This document shows positions 44,020 through 53,642 of a DNA stretch of 64,000 nucleotides, piece after piece. The number at the start of each line of letters is the position of its first letter. Position 1 is the stretch's first letter. Source of the DNA: Actinokineospora diospyrosa. GTDB lineage: Bacteria > Actinomycetota > Actinomycetes > Mycobacteriales > Pseudonocardiaceae. Position numbers and translations under genes: made by a program. The stretch lies in NCBI RefSeq assembly GCF_024171925.1, contig NZ_JAMTCO010000009.1, positions 276,705 to 340,704 on the forward strand, written 5' to 3'. Below the pieces are notes generated by a model, which searched no databases, had not been told where the DNA came from, and saw only the letters and a list, made by a program, of their open reading frames with translations.

Positions 44020-46632
44020 TCAGAGCAACCCCTGGCGGCGGGCGACCACGACCGCGTCTCGGCGTTGGCGCACACCGAGTTTGCGGTAGATCCCGCGCAG
44101 GTGCGTCTTCACCGTGTTGGCGGAGACGAACATCGACTCGGCGATCTCATCCACCGTGCGCATCGACGGCAGCTCCAACAGCAGTTCCAGCTCCCGGCTG
44201 GTGAGCGGGTCGGCGGTGGCGGCGTTCACCGGAAGCGCCGCCAGCGTCCGCACCGCGAACCCGTCCAACCGGCCGAACCTGCCCGCGCCCTCGGCGAGCA
44301 TGTCGCGCACCGACCGGCGGGCCGTCAGGAACGGGCGCACCGCGTGGATCGGTTCGGCCGCCTGCAGCGCCCGGGTCAGCGCCTCGTGCGCCCGGTTCGG
44401 GTTCTCCGACCGGTCCACCAGGGTCGCCTCCAACAGCCAGGCGTCGATCGTGGTCGTGGTGGCCAGCGCCGCGGTGGTGCCCGTCAGCACCGGGGCCAGC
44501 AGTCTGCGCGCCTGGCTCACCCGGCCGTGGTGGGCGTGCATGAGCGCGTGCAGCACCGACAGCTCCGCCCGGCCCGCCAGCGCGGCGTGGCAACCGTCGA
44601 CCAACTCCACCGCGCGGCCCGGCTCACCGACCCGCAGCGTCATCCGCACCAACGTCGGCAGCAGCAGGGCCACCACCTGCGGGCACACCCGGCCCCCGGC
44701 CAACCGCTGCCAGTGCTCGACCGCGGTGCGCACGACCTTGTGCGGGTCCTGCCCCTCCTCGAAGTCCACGAACGCGTTGAGCGAGTGCCCGGCCAACGCG
44801 ATCGTCGGCTCCTGGTGCGGTGGCGCCGTCCGCACGGCCAACTCCGCCATCCGCTTGGCCTCACCGGTGTCGCCCTGCTGATAGGCATATCCGCCGAGCA
44901 GGATGTAGAGGACCGAGCAGGGCCAGCTCTGGTGCCACCCGCGTGCTGTCGCCAGGTGCAACGCCCGGCGGGCCCGCCGTTCCATCTCCGGCAGATCGGA
45001 TTGCAGCGCCGCCGCCACCGCGAAATGCGCCTTCGCGCGCATCGCCAACCACGGCAGGTTGTCCCGGAGACAGGTTTGCACAACCCTGCTCAATTCGGAT
45101 TCCGCTGTCTCCAGGTCTCCCGCCCACAGCGCTGAGGCCCCCCGCGCGTGTCGGGACAAGACATCCACATGTCCATCGCCGGTCGGTTTAGCCCTCCCTT
45201 GGGGCGGTACCCGCGACGAGTTCAGGTGAGCCCGCCTGAGCAAGACAGTCTCGTGCAGCGCCCGAATCCGATCCGGCCAAGGGGTGCCATCGGCGTCCTT
45301 GATCCGAGCCATGAACGACTCCGCCGCGATCGGGTCCGGGATCTCCAACGCCGCCAGCGCCGCGGTGAGGGCGAACAGCGGGCTGGACAACCGGTCCTCC
45401 GGCAGGGTCGCCACCACCGCGGCGAGCCGTGCCCCCTGACCTCGGGTGACCGCCCGGATCCCGTCCGACTCGATCAGGTCCGCGGTCAGCTCCGTGTCTT
45501 GGGCCAGTTCGGCGTGCTCGAGCGCGGCGGCGAGGTCGCCGTCGTCGCGGAACCAGCGGGCCGCGGCGCGGTGCAGCCGCTGCGGGGCTCCGGGGCGGGT
45601 CCTGGACAGCTCGGCGCGCAGGTGGTCGCGCAGCAGCGGGTGGTAGCGGTACCACTCACCGGGGGCGTCCTCGCAGCGCTGCACCATCGAGTTGGCGCGC
45701 GCCAGGCCGTGCAACACCGTCCCGGCGTGCCGAAGACCCGACAGCGCCGTCGCCAGGTCCGCGCTCACCCGCTCGCAGATGCTCGTCGACAGCAGGAACT
45801 GCCTGGTGTGCGGTGGGTGCGCGCCCAGGATCTCCTCGGCGATGTAGTCGGTCGCCAGCGGGTCCTCGGCGGGGAACCCGCTCAGGTCCCGGTTCTCCCC
45901 GGCCAGCCACAACGCGGCGAGCCGGGTGCCCGCGACCCACCCCCGCGTGCGCTCCCACAGCGCCCCGACGTGCTCCTCGCCCACCCCGGTGGCCTGCTCG
46001 GCCAGCAGCGCCGCCACCTCGGCGGTGGTCATCGCGAGCTGGTGGCCGTCGATCTCGCGCAGCCTGCCCTCCAGGCTCAACCGCGACAGGTGCACCGGCG
46101 GGGTCCGCCCCGCGATCACCAGCCGCAGGTTGTCCGGGGTGTGCCGGATCAGCGCGGCCAGCACCCGCAGCACCGCGGGCTCGCGCAGTTCGTGCACGTC
46201 GTCCAGGACCAGGCAGAGCGGGTCGGCCAGCGCCTCGACCGCGCGGACCAGCTCGCCAGCCGGGTCGGTCGACGGCGGCGGGAGCGCGGGCTCGCCGCAC
46301 TCGAGCGCGGCGTGGATGGTCGCCCACAACCGGTCCGGGTCGTTGTCGCGCTGGTCGAGCGTGGCCCACCGCACCGGGGTGCCCGCCGCGTCCGCCCACG
46401 CCGCCAGCGCCGTGGTCTTGCCGGACCCGGCGGGGCCGTGCACCACCGTGACCGGCGGCGGGGTGCCCTGGGCGCGCACGCCGCGCTCCAGCGCGGCGCT
46501 GAGCCGCTCGCGCCACGGGCCGCTCGCCGAGGTGGTGGGGACGCGCACCTTCCCGGCGGGCACCGCCCGCCTGGGCGCGGCCCCCGCCGGATCGCCGTCG
46601 GCCCGGTACCGGGTCATCTCGTGCTCGGACAT
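44020..46632 (-). CDS. Large MalT-type LuxR transcriptional regulator
   Basis: 870 residues from the ATG at 46632 (AGGAG 11 bases upstream). Residues about 60-300 are a STAND-type ATPase: Walker A VVHGPAGSGKTTALAAWA, Walker B-like LCLVLDDVHELREP, sensor LRLVIAGRTPP. The middle is a helical TPR-like region of about 400 residues. The last 65 residues form a LuxR HTH (LTSRELELLLELPSMRTVDE, IAESMFVSANTVKTHLRGIY, RKLGVRQRRDAVVVARR). MalT-type proteins oligomerise with ATP and an inducer to activate transcription. The target is not evident; the gene stands alone. Confidence 0.93.
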   Translation of the reverse strand: MSEHEMTRYRADGDPAGAAPRRAVPAGKVRVPTTSASGPWRERLSAALERGVRAQGTPPPVTVVHGPAGSGKTTALAAWADAAGTPVRWATLDQRDNDPDRLWATIHAALECGEPALPPPSTDPAGELVRAVEALADPLCLVLDDVHELREPAVLRVLAALIRHTPDNLRLVIAGRTPPVHLSRLSLEGRLREIDGHQLAMTTAEVAALLAEQATGVGEEHVGALWERTRGWVAGTRLAALWLAGENRDLSGFPAEDPLATDYIAEEILGAHPPHTRQFLLSTSICERVSADLATALSGLRHAGTVLHGLARANSMVQRCEDAPGEWYRYHPLLRDHLRAELSRTRPGAPQRLHRAAARWFRDDGDLAAALEHAELAQDTELTADLIESDGIRAVTRGQGARLAAVVATLPEDRLSSPLFALTAALAALEIPDPIAAESFMARIKDADGTPWPDRIRALHETVLLRRAHLNSSRVPPQGRAKPTGDGHVDVLSRHARGASALWAGDLETAESELSRVVQTCLRDNLPWLAMRAKAHFAVAAALQSDLPEMERRARRALHLATARGWHQSWPCSVLYILLGGYAYQQGDTGEAKRMAELAVRTAPPHQEPTIALAGHSLNAFVDFEEGQDPHKVVRTAVEHWQRLAGGRVCPQVVALLLPTLVRMTLRVGEPGRAVELVDGCHAALAGRAELSVLHALMHAHHGRVSQARRLLAPVLTGTTAALATTTTIDAWLLEATLVDRSENPNRAHEALTRALQAAEPIHAVRPFLTARRSVRDMLAEGAGRFGRLDGFAVRTLAALPVNAATADPLTSRELELLLELPSMRTVDEIAESMFVSANTVKTHLRGIYRKLGVRQRRDAVVVARRQGLL

Positions 46633-46986
46633 CAGTGGTTCTGCTCCTGTTCGAGGGTCGCCGCCCCCGGGCATTTCCGTCGTGAATACGCGGCGGCGCC
46701 GAGGGCCGATATCTTCTTGTCGGCGAGTAGATCGGTGCTCCTGAATGACCGGCGTCACCTTCGACGGGCGAAAGACCAAGATCGTGTCCGGTGGGATCGG
46801 TTTGTGCGGCGCCGAATCCCCGGTGCGCGCCCGATCATGTGATTCACGCAACTCGGGCGCGCCGGAAATCCGCGACAAAGCGACGCCCATCCCCGTCAGC
46901 CGTATTCACAGTATTTGTTCGGCGAATGGGAACGGCGCCGGATATCACCCGGCGCGGGTGACGATCATGGACGGTGGTGACACGGA
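46633..46986. other. Upstream region of the LuxR gene
   Basis: About 350 bases with no supported gene. It includes AT-richer patches around 46860-46930 (GTATTCACAGTATTTGTTC) that may hold the LuxR promoter. No clear operator repeat was found. Confidence 0.4.
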
Positions 46987-47020
46987 GCGCCCCCGTGTCC
47001 CAGGTGGGACACGGGGGCGC
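46987..47020. terminator. Perfect 15-bp stem-loop terminator
   Basis: GCGCCCCCGTGTCCC (46987-47001) and GGGACACGGGGGCGC (47006-47020) with a 4-base loop AGGT. It lies 93 bases downstream of the small minus-strand gene at 47113-47283 and is its probable terminator. Confidence 0.85.
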
Positions 47021-47112
47021 GCGGGGTGTGGGGTGCTTGGGGATCGGTACTGGGATGGCGTGCGGGGGTGGGTACGGGGTGGCGGTGGGTCGGAGCGCGG
47101 TGGGAGCGCGGG

Positions 47113-47283
47113 TCAGCTGGTGAACACCTGGCTCGCCGCGGCGAGCGAGGGCAGCGCGGCGATCGCCAGTCCGATGCCGATGGTGCCCGAGATCAGTGCC
47201 AGTCGGACCGAGGCGCGCAGCCGCCTGCGGCGGGTGCGCGGGCGGGAGAGCGCGTACGCGGTGTCGAAGGTCCTGCTGCCCAT
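47113..47283 (-). CDS. Small single-helix membrane or secreted peptide
   Basis: 56 residues, ATG at 47283 with AAGGGGA upstream. A basic stretch (RPRTRRRRLRASVR) precedes a hydrophobic segment (LALISGTIGIGLAIAALPSL) and a short tail (AAASQVFTS), as in an export signal or tail-anchored peptide. It is followed by a strong terminator. No family recognised. Confidence 0.55.
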   Translation of the reverse strand: MGSRTFDTAYALSRPRTRRRRLRASVRLALISGTIGIGLAIAALPSLAAASQVFTS

Positions 47284-47479
47284 CGGTGTCCCCTTCGGTC
47301 GGTGGGTGTGCCCGGTGTCGGGCCCGGCGCCGCGCGCAACGACCGCGACCCCGACTTCGCGGGTGCGCCGCACGCGCCGGACCCGACACCGGTCGACGGG
47401 GACCTGGGGCCCGCTGTGCCGTGGTGGCCCCGGTCGCTCCGTCTGGGGAAATCGTGCCCGGTCCGACCGAGGAAGATCG

Positions 47480-48193
47480 TCACCTGTCCCGGGTGGGATC
47501 GAGCGCGCCGACCGCGGCGGCGTGCAGACCCGGTGCGGCGGCGAGGAAGTCCGGCGCCGCCGCGGTCCACGGCGACCCGTCCGCGGTGGACACGACCGCC
47601 CCCGCCTCCGCCGCGATCAGCGCCGCGCCGAGCAGGTTCTCCGCGTCGCGGCCGAACAGCCAGAACAGGTCCAGCCGTCCGGCGGCGACGTCGGCGACCT
47701 GCCAGGAGGTCGGCCCGAGGTTGCGCACCGCGCCGAGCGCGTCGAGCATCCCCGGCAACGCGCGCCCGGCGGCGGCGTTCGCCCCGGGCTGGCGGTGGTG
47801 CGGGTGCGTGCTGCCCGCGAGCGCGGCGGCCAGGGATGTCTTGGTGGACGGGCGAATCGGGCGACCGTCGCGCCACGCGCCCTTGCCGCGCTCGGCGGCG
47901 TAGGTCTCGCCGAGGGTGGGGGAGTGCAGCACGGTGAGCACCGCCGCCCCGTCGCGCACGAGCGTCACCGTCGTGCACCACTGCGGGAGCCCGTGCAGGT
48001 ACTGCACGGCGCCGTCGATCGCGTCGACGACCCACTCGCCGTCGGGCAGGCGCTCGCGCAGTGCGGCGGTGAGCGGGCGGTCGACCTCGGTGAACCGCTC
48101 CAGCAGTTCCGGCAGGGTCGCGGGGGTCGGCCCGACCGGTGGCGCCACGGTGGCGGCGATGTCCTCGACGACCTGGATCACGGTGTTCAGCAT
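47480..48193 (-). CDS. Inositol-monophosphatase-like protein with incomplete metal site
   Basis: 237 residues, ATG at 48193 (MLNTVIQVVEDIAATV). IMPase-fold marks: WVVDAIDGAVQYLHGLPQWC for the D-P-I-D-G-T-x-x-F motif (Pro to Ala, Thr to Ala), TVTLVRDG, and a C-terminal GAALIAAEAGAVVS for the W-D-x-A-A...EAG region. The usual G-E-E segment between the first helix and DxID is missing; the chain is about 25 residues shorter than typical there. Catalysis may be weak or altered; some such proteins act on other sugar phosphates. It diverges from an Lrp-type regulator across 71 bases. Confidence 0.75.
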   Translation of the reverse strand: MLNTVIQVVEDIAATVAPPVGPTPATLPELLERFTEVDRPLTAALRERLPDGEWVVDAIDGAVQYLHGLPQWCTTVTLVRDGAAVLTVLHSPTLGETYAAERGKGAWRDGRPIRPSTKTSLAAALAGSTHPHHRQPGANAAAGRALPGMLDALGAVRNLGPTSWQVADVAAGRLDLFWLFGRDAENLLGAALIAAEAGAVVSTADGSPWTAAAPDFLAAAPGLHAAAVGALDPTRDR

Positions 48194-48264
48194 GCGGCGA
48201 GGATGTCGCCGCGGTGGCAGGATGGGCACGTGCGCTGGTCCTGGCTGAGCGGAAACGGACACCG

Positions 48265-49260
48265 GTGACCGCCGAGTTGACCGAACTCGACCGGCGGGTC
48301 GCCTCCGCGCTGCAGGTCGACGGCCGGGCCGCCCCGGGGCGGATCGCCGCGGTGCTCGGCGTCTCGCCGCGCACCGCCGCCAGGAGCCTCGCCCGGCTGA
48401 CCCCGGCGGTGCGGGTCGTGCGGGTGCCCGACCGCGCGCGGCTGCCCGAGGTGACCCTGCTGCGGGTGCGCGTCCTGCGCGGGCGGGTCGAGGTCCTCGC
48501 CGACGCGCTCGCCCGCCGCCCGGAGGTGCTGTTCGTCGACGTCCTCAGTGGCGGCGAGGAGATCAGCGCCGTCACCCTCGGCGGCGCCCCCACCCTGCCC
48601 ACCGGTCAGGCCGTCACCAGCGTCCGCGCGCACGCGGTCCTGCACGTCTTCGCCGACGCGGCCGACTGGCGCACCGGCCTGCTCACCGCCGAGGAGGTCG
48701 CCGCGCTCACCCCGCCGCACCTGTCCTCCACGCACGCCTCCGCCCTGCCCGCCCCCGCCCCGGACGCGCACACCCCCGCCCTGCCCGCCCTGGACGCGCA
48801 CACCCCCGACGAGTTGGACGAGCGGCTGATCGACCTGCTCACCGCGGACGCCAGGACCGGGCCCGGCGCGCTCGCCGCCGCGCTGCGCACCCCCGAGTCG
48901 ACCGTGCGCCGCAGGCTCGACCGGCTCGCCCGCAGCGGTCTGCTGCGCACCTGCGTCGTGGCCGACCCGCGCCTGTTCGGGCTCGCGGTCGACGCGAACG
49001 TCTGGATGGCCGTCCCGCCCGACCGCCTGCCCGAGTTCGGCGCGCGCCTGGCCCGCGACCCGCTCGTGCACGGGGTCTTGGCCACGACCGGCGCCACCAA
49101 CCTGATGGCCGCGGTGTTCTGCCGCGACCTGGCCCAGCTGTACCGGTTCGTCACCGGCCTCACCGACATCCCGTCGGCGGAGGTGACCGTCGTCAGCGGC
49201 GCGGTGAAGCGCGCGGGACACCGCCCCACTCCCTACCCGCTGGCTCATCCCCGGGGATGA
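48265..49260 (+). CDS. Two-HTH Lrp/AsnC-family regulator
   Basis: 331 residues from the GTG at 48265. First HTH: ELDRRVASALQVDGRAAPGR, IAAVLGVSPRTAARSLARLT. Second HTH at about 185: ELDERLIDLLTADARTGPGA, LAAALRTPESTVRRRLDRLA. Each is followed by an AsnC/RAM-like ligand region. Such double proteins are common in actinobacteria and may act as pre-assembled dimers. A Pro/Ala-rich hinge (ALPAPAPDAHTPALPALDAH) joins the halves. Effector unknown; the divergent IMPase-like gene is a candidate target. Confidence 0.9.
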   Translation: MTAELTELDRRVASALQVDGRAAPGRIAAVLGVSPRTAARSLARLTPAVRVVRVPDRARLPEVTLLRVRVLRGRVEVLADALARRPEVLFVDVLSGGEEISAVTLGGAPTLPTGQAVTSVRAHAVLHVFADAADWRTGLLTAEEVAALTPPHLSSTHASALPAPAPDAHTPALPALDAHTPDELDERLIDLLTADARTGPGALAAALRTPESTVRRRLDRLARSGLLRTCVVADPRLFGLAVDANVWMAVPPDRLPEFGARLARDPLVHGVLATTGATNLMAAVFCRDLAQLYRFVTGLTDIPSAEVTVVSGAVKRAGHRPTPYPLAHPRG

Positions 49261-49295
49261 CGTCGGCGTAGCGAGCGCGGTTTTAGCGTTGAGGC

Positions 49296-50504
49296 GTGGG
49301 GAAACTGGTGGTGCGCCGGGTCGGCGCCGGTGCGGTCGCGGTGGTCGGCCTGCCGCTGGCCGCGGTCGCGGGTCTGGTCGGGATGGTGTTCGCCGCGGGG
49401 CTGAGCAGTTGGATCGCGCTGGTCGCCTGCGCCGGGGTGTTCGTGTTCGCCGGTGTCGCCGTCCTCGTCGGGTGGGTGGTCTTCACCGTGGCCGGGACCG
49501 CTGAAGCGTGGCGCGTGGCCGTCGGGTTCGGCGTGCTCGCCACCGTCATCGCGTTCGCGGGCGGGATGGTCGTGTTCGCCCCGCCCGGTGTGCCGGAACC
49601 GGCGGCGGTGCCCGCGAACGTCCGGTTCTGGCACCTGCCAACCGGTTCCCACATCGCCTACGTCCACGCGGGCGGCGGTGGGCGCCCGGAGCCGGTGGTC
49701 TTCCTGCACGGCGGACCCGGCACTCCCGCCGAGGGCATTTCCCCGACCGGGCGGGCCTTGGCCGACAGCGGCTTCGACGTCTACGCCTACGACCAAGTCG
49801 GCGCGGGCCGCTCCACCCGCCTCGACGACCCCACCGGCTACACCGTCGCCCGCCACGTCGCGGACCTCGAGGCCATCCGGGTCACCCTCGGCGCACCCCG
49901 GATGATCCTCATCGGACAGTCTTGGGGCGCCTCGCTCGCCGCGCAATACCTGGCCGCGCACCCGGACCGCGTCGCCAAAGCCGTGTTCAGCTCTCCGGGC
50001 GAGCTGTGGCCGCAGGCCTGGCCGGGTGGCGTCGGTGAACCCGCCGCGGACTACGACCGGGTGCTGTCGGCGGAGTCCTCACCCCGACTCCTCCTCGCCG
50101 CCGCCCTGCTGTCGGTCAACCCCAAGGCCGCCCACGGGTTCATGTCCGACGCCGAGGCCGACCAGCGGATGCGCGAGATCACCCTCCTGCTCAAGGACGG
50201 CGCCGACTGCCCAGGCAGCCCCCCGGCCCCCGTGCACGACAACCTGCCGGGCTTCTACGCCAACCAGCGCACCGCCATCGACTTCAAAGCCATCCCCGAT
50301 CCCCGGCCCGCGCTGCACGGCAACCCGACCCCGGCCCTGGTCCTGCGCGGCAGTTGCGACTACATCCGCCCCGAGGTGGCCGCCGAGTACCGGACGGTCT
50401 TCCCCAACGCCCGCCTGGTCGAGGTCCCCGGCGCCGGGCACGCCATCGCGCACGCCCAGCAGGCGCGGTACCAGGCCCTGGTGACCGAGTTCCTCGGTGC
50501 GTGA
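49296..50504 (+). CDS. Membrane-anchored alpha/beta hydrolase, proline iminopeptidase-like
   Basis: 402 residues from the GTG at 49296, 35 bases after the Lrp gene. Three to four N-terminal membrane helices (to about residue 95) precede an S33-type hydrolase domain: oxyanion HGGPGTPAEG (His138), DQVGAGRST, nucleophile GQSWGASLA, Asp in RGSCDYIRP and His in GAGHAIAH. HGGPG and GQSWG are typical of proline iminopeptidases and related amidases. The catalytic part probably faces outward. Substrate unknown. Confidence 0.88.
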   Translation: MGKLVVRRVGAGAVAVVGLPLAAVAGLVGMVFAAGLSSWIALVACAGVFVFAGVAVLVGWVVFTVAGTAEAWRVAVGFGVLATVIAFAGGMVVFAPPGVPEPAAVPANVRFWHLPTGSHIAYVHAGGGGRPEPVVFLHGGPGTPAEGISPTGRALADSGFDVYAYDQVGAGRSTRLDDPTGYTVARHVADLEAIRVTLGAPRMILIGQSWGASLAAQYLAAHPDRVAKAVFSSPGELWPQAWPGGVGEPAADYDRVLSAESSPRLLLAAALLSVNPKAAHGFMSDAEADQRMREITLLLKDGADCPGSPPAPVHDNLPGFYANQRTAIDFKAIPDPRPALHGNPTPALVLRGSCDYIRPEVAAEYRTVFPNARLVEVPGAGHAIAHAQQARYQALVTEFLGA

Positions 50505-50507
50505 GCG

Positions 50508-51683
50508 CTAGCCAAGCAGCACCGGCAACTCGACGAGGCCCCGGTTGCGGAACGACGGTTGCCACCGCAGGTCGGCCAGGTCCACCGCCGCCCGCACGCC
50601 CCGCGCCAGCAGCGCCGAGAACGCCGTGGTCGCCTCGACCTGGCTCAACCGGGAGCCGAAACTGCGGTGGATCCCGTGCCCGTAGCTCAGGTGCGGGTTC
50701 GGGTCCCGGTCCGGCACCAGCGAGTCCGCGTCCTCGAACTCCTCCTCGTCGTGGTTGGCCGAGGCGATCCCGAGCAGCACCGTGTCCCCGATCGGCACCT
50801 CGACCCCCGCGATCTCCACCTCGCGGGTGGGGAACCGGCGGATCGCCCACTGCAGCGGCTGGTCGTAGCGGGTCAACTCCTCCACCGCGCGCGGCAGCCG
50901 GGACTCCTCGGCGCGCAGGCACGCCAGGTGCTCGGGGTGCGCCAGCAGCGCCCGCGTGCCGTTGCCGATCAGGTTGACCAGGTTCTCGTACCCCGCCCAC
51001 AGCGCCAGGAACGCCATCGACACCAGTTCCGCCTCGCTGAGCCGGTCCTCGTCGTCGCGCACCGCGATCAGCCCGGACAGCAGGTCCGGCCCCGGCTCGG
51101 CGCGCTTGCGGGCCACCAGGTCCACCAGGTACCCGTGCATCCCGGCCACCGCGTCGCGCGCCGCGCTCGGCGGCTGCTCCGGGCGCGGGGCCAGCAGCGT
51201 CGTCGTCCACCCGCGGAACCGCTCGCGGTCGGCGACCGGTACCCCCAGCAGGTCGCCGATCACCCGCAACGGCAGCGGCGCGGCGAACGAACCGATCAGG
51301 TCGAGCGGCTCACCGGAGGGCAGCGCCGCCAGGAGTTCCCCGGCCGCCGCCGCGATCGCCGGGGTCAGCTCGTGCACCCGGCGCGGGGTGAACTCGCCCG
51401 CGATCAGGGTGCGCAACCGGGTGTGGTCGGGCGGGTCGAGGTTGAGCAGGTTCACGTCCAACGCGGGCGGCAGCGCGAACCCCCGGTACCCCGCACCGGC
51501 GTTGTCCCGGCTCAACGACAACCGCGGGTCGGCCAACCCGGCCCGCACATCCGGGTACCGCGTAACCACCCAGGCCACCGACCCGTCCGGTGTGGACACC
51601 CGGCGGATCCCGCCCTCGGCGCGCAACCGCGCGTAGGTGGGGTACGGGTCGGCGTGGAACGCGGACCCGAACAGCTCACTCAT
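50508..51683 (-). CDS. P450-like protein lacking the heme-ligand cysteine
   Basis: 391 residues, ATG at 51683 ([20 protein letters not shown]), with a P450 fold throughout: [21 protein letters not shown]-helix E-E-L-T-R, and the loop [20 protein letters not shown]. At Ser341 (codon AGT) a cysteine is expected (HRCxG). The I-helix reads [16 protein letters not shown] where AGxET is usual, so the acid-alcohol pair is missing too. Either the protein binds heme by Ser/water, does not bind heme, or is a non-oxygenase. It is the last gene of the XRE-ImmA-MAB_1171c operon, 19 bases after the membrane gene. Confidence 0.85.
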   Translation of the reverse strand: MSELFGSAFHADPYPTYARLRAEGGIRRVSTPDGSVAWVVTRYPDVRAGLADPRLSLSRDNAGAGYRGFALPPALDVNLLNLDPPDHTRLRTLIAGEFTPRRVHELTPAIAAAAGELLAALPSGEPLDLIGSFAAPLPLRVIGDLLGVPVADRERFRGWTTTLLAPRPEQPPSAARDAVAGMHGYLVDLVARKRAEPGPDLLSGLIAVRDDEDRLSEAELVSMAFLALWAGYENLVNLIGNGTRALLAHPEHLACLRAEESRLPRAVEELTRYDQPLQWAIRRFPTREVEIAGVEVPIGDTVLLGIASANHDEEEFEDADSLVPDRDPNPHLSYGHGIHRSFGSRLSQVEATTAFSALLARGVRAAVDLADLRWQPSFRNRGLVELPVLLG

Positions 51684-51702
51684 CGCCTGCTCCGTCGTAT
51701 CG

Positions 51703-53118
51703 CTACCGCACCGGGTGCTGGTCGAGGTCGGCGAAAGCCCGCGCGACCCGCACCAGCCACGCCGCATCGGTCTCCTGCGGGGGTGGTTCAGTCACCGGAG
51801 TGGTCGCCACTGACCGCCCCGGTGTTCCACCCACCGTCTCGGCTGCCGATATTCCGCCCACCACCTCCCCGGCCGATGCACCACCCGCCCTTTCACCGGC
51901 TGGTGCTCCGCCCGCCTGCTCGCCAGCTGTTTCACCGCCCACCGGCTCACTGGCTGGTTCTTCACCCACTCGCCCGCTGGCTGGTGCTCCGCCCGCCCGT
52001 TCGGTGGCTGGTGCTCCACCTACCGGCTCGTTGGTTGTTTCACTGCCCGCTCGGCCGCTGGTTGTTTCACTGCCCGTCCGTTCGCTGGCTGATGCGCCAC
52101 GCGCTCGCCCAGCAGCTCTCTCGGTCAGGGACTCGGCGATCGCCATCGCTGTGAAGTGGGCGCGTAGGTCGGCGTCTGCGGCCGCGACGTTGTCATCGTG
52201 GGGTGGGCGGAGCCAGCGCAGGCCGTCTTGGATTTCGATTACTCGTCGGTGTAGTCGGAAGTCGAGGTCGCGCATCGCCCACCGACCTGCGGCCCGGTCT
52301 AGGGCCAGGCCCGGGTTCGCCGCCATCAGGGCTGCCCACAGCGGGTACAGCGCGCTGTACGCCCGGTGCGCCCGCCACCACGACCGCAGCCACCGCACCT
52401 GCGGGCCCCAGCCGGGCAGGCTCCAGCCGATGAGTGTGCAGATCGCGCCGAGACCGGCACCCAGCTGCGCCACGACCTCCCACCGCTGCGGGTCAAGGCC
52501 CAGCGGCCTAGCGACCACGTCGGCGTAGCGGGCCGCCGCGTAGACGAGGCCGCCGAGCGCGCCCGTCGCGGCGAGCCGCAACCCCCGGCGCAGCCACGTA
52601 CCGGCGACGGCTCGCGCGTACCGCAGGCACCGCACCACGATCAGGTACTCGGTCACGGCGAACGCGGTCACGTAGAGCATCAAGTACACCGAATAGACAC
52701 CGTGCCCGGCGAAGCGGACCGCGGCCGTCGTGGTGTCCTCCTCGGTCAGGTCGGCCGCGGCGAACAGCGCGACCATCGCCGCGAACACCGCGCCGAACGC
52801 CCAGATCCGGCGCCGCACCAGCGGTCGGGCCCGATCGGGCTCCAGGTCCCAGTGCGTCAGCGCGGCCAACTGGCTCGCCGCGACCCCCATGACGCTGCCC
52901 TGCGACAGCACCAGCGCCAGGTTCGGCACCCCCATCACCCGGTCGAGCGCCGCCCACACCCTGGGGTCGCTGATGGTGAAGGTCAGTGCCATGAACAGGT
53001 AGAAGAACCCGACCGCCACCGCCGCGGCACCGCGGTCGCGGCGCAGCAGTCCGGGCAGCTTGAACAGCAGGCTCACCCAGGCGAGCGAAGCGCACAGCGG
53101 GTAGAGGACCCCGTTCAT
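51703..53118 (-). CDS. MAB_1171c-type membrane protein with nonapeptide-repeat tail
   Basis: 471 residues, ATG at 53118, overlapping the ImmA/IrrE stop by 4 bases (ATGA). Residues 1-240 carry seven hydrophobic helices ([59 protein letters not shown] further on). Residues 250-345 are a soluble domain ([38 protein letters not shown]). From about 345 to 435 lies a chain of nine-residue repeats (AGGAPATER-like), then a short helix. The family is known in actinobacteria (MAB_1171c) as a putative transporter or sensor next to XRE and ImmA genes, as here. Function unproven. Confidence 0.85.
   Translation of the reverse strand: MNGVLYPLCASLAWVSLLFKLPGLLRRDRGAAAVAVGFFYLFMALTFTISDPRVWAALDRVMGVPNLALVLSQGSVMGVAASQLAALTHWDLEPDRARPLVRRRIWAFGAVFAAMVALFAAADLTEEDTTTAAVRFAGHGVYSVYLMLYVTAFAVTEYLIVVRCLRYARAVAGTWLRRGLRLAATGALGGLVYAAARYADVVARPLGLDPQRWEVVAQLGAGLGAICTLIGWSLPGWGPQVRWLRSWWRAHRAYSALYPLWAALMAANPGLALDRAAGRWAMRDLDFRLHRRVIEIQDGLRWLRPPHDDNVAAADADLRAHFTAMAIAESLTERAAGRARGASASERTGSETTSGRAGSETTNEPVGGAPATERAGGAPASGRVGEEPASEPVGGETAGEQAGGAPAGERAGGASAGEVVGGISAAETVGGTPGRSVATTPVTEPPPQETDAAWLVRVARAFADLDQHPVR
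51821..52089 (-). repeat. 27-bp tandem repeats coding for nonapeptides
   Basis: About ten copies of a 27-base unit encode variants of [AV]-G-G-A-P-A-x-E-R (for example [27 protein letters not shown]). The array lies in the cytoplasmic tail of the MAB_1171c-type protein and looks like recent slippage expansion. Confidence 0.85.
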
Positions 53119-53642
53119 CCCGCCTCAGGGGGCGCGGAGTGGTCGAGCGAGTCGTGGATGCGCGCGACGACCCCCTCGCACTGGATGGGCGCGGGTCGCA
53201 GCCGCGCCGCCAGCAGGTAGGCCATCACCTCGGCCTGCTGCTCCTGATCGTCGCTGTAGTCCTTGCGCGCCAGCATGTCGCGCACCAGGTTCGGGTCGAT
53301 GTCGGGGAAGAACACCGCGGCGGTGTCCTCGTCGAGGTGGCCGCCGCCGCGGTGGCAGCAGATCATGTGCCCGATCTCGTGCAGGATGATGTGCTCCCGG
53401 TGCGCTCGCGTGGTGGTCTCGTCGTAGAAGATGAAGTCCGCCTCCTGGGTCGCCACCCAGATCCCGCACGGTTCCGACGCGCGCATCGACACCGGCACCA
53501 CGTGCAGCGCGCGCCCGCGCACCTCGGCCAAGTGGGCGCACAGGGCCGCGAGGTCCAGCTGCCCGGGAAGGTCGAACCGGGCCAACAGCGCGGCGCACTC
53601 GCGCCGTGTTGTCCGCAGGTTCCGCCGAGACACCCCGCTCAC
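53115..53642 (-). CDS. ImmA/IrrE-type metallopeptidase
   Basis: 175 residues from the GTG at 53642, overlapping the XRE stop (GTGA). The zinc site is H-E-I-G-H (IILHEIGHMICCHR); a third ligand Glu is probably in the QAEVMAYLLAARL helix. Upstream, ALHVVPVSMRASEPCGIWV fits the family fold. ImmA-type proteases cleave XRE repressors, as for ImmA and ImmR of ICEBs1 and IrrE and DdrO of Deinococcus. The neighbour XRE protein is therefore the predicted substrate. Confidence 0.92.
   Translation of the reverse strand: MSGVSRRNLRTTRRECAALLARFDLPGQLDLAALCAHLAEVRGRALHVVPVSMRASEPCGIWVATQEADFIFYDETTTRAHREHIILHEIGHMICCHRGGGHLDEDTAAVFFPDIDPNLVRDMLARKDYSDDQEQQAEVMAYLLAARLRPAPIQCEGVVARIHDSLDHSAPPEAG

Noticed and set aside
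45148-46842. Long plus-strand open frame opposite the LuxR-type gene
   Set aside because: Arg/Gln/Gly-rich translation typical of a shadow frame; the minus-strand protein has clear Walker and HTH motifs.
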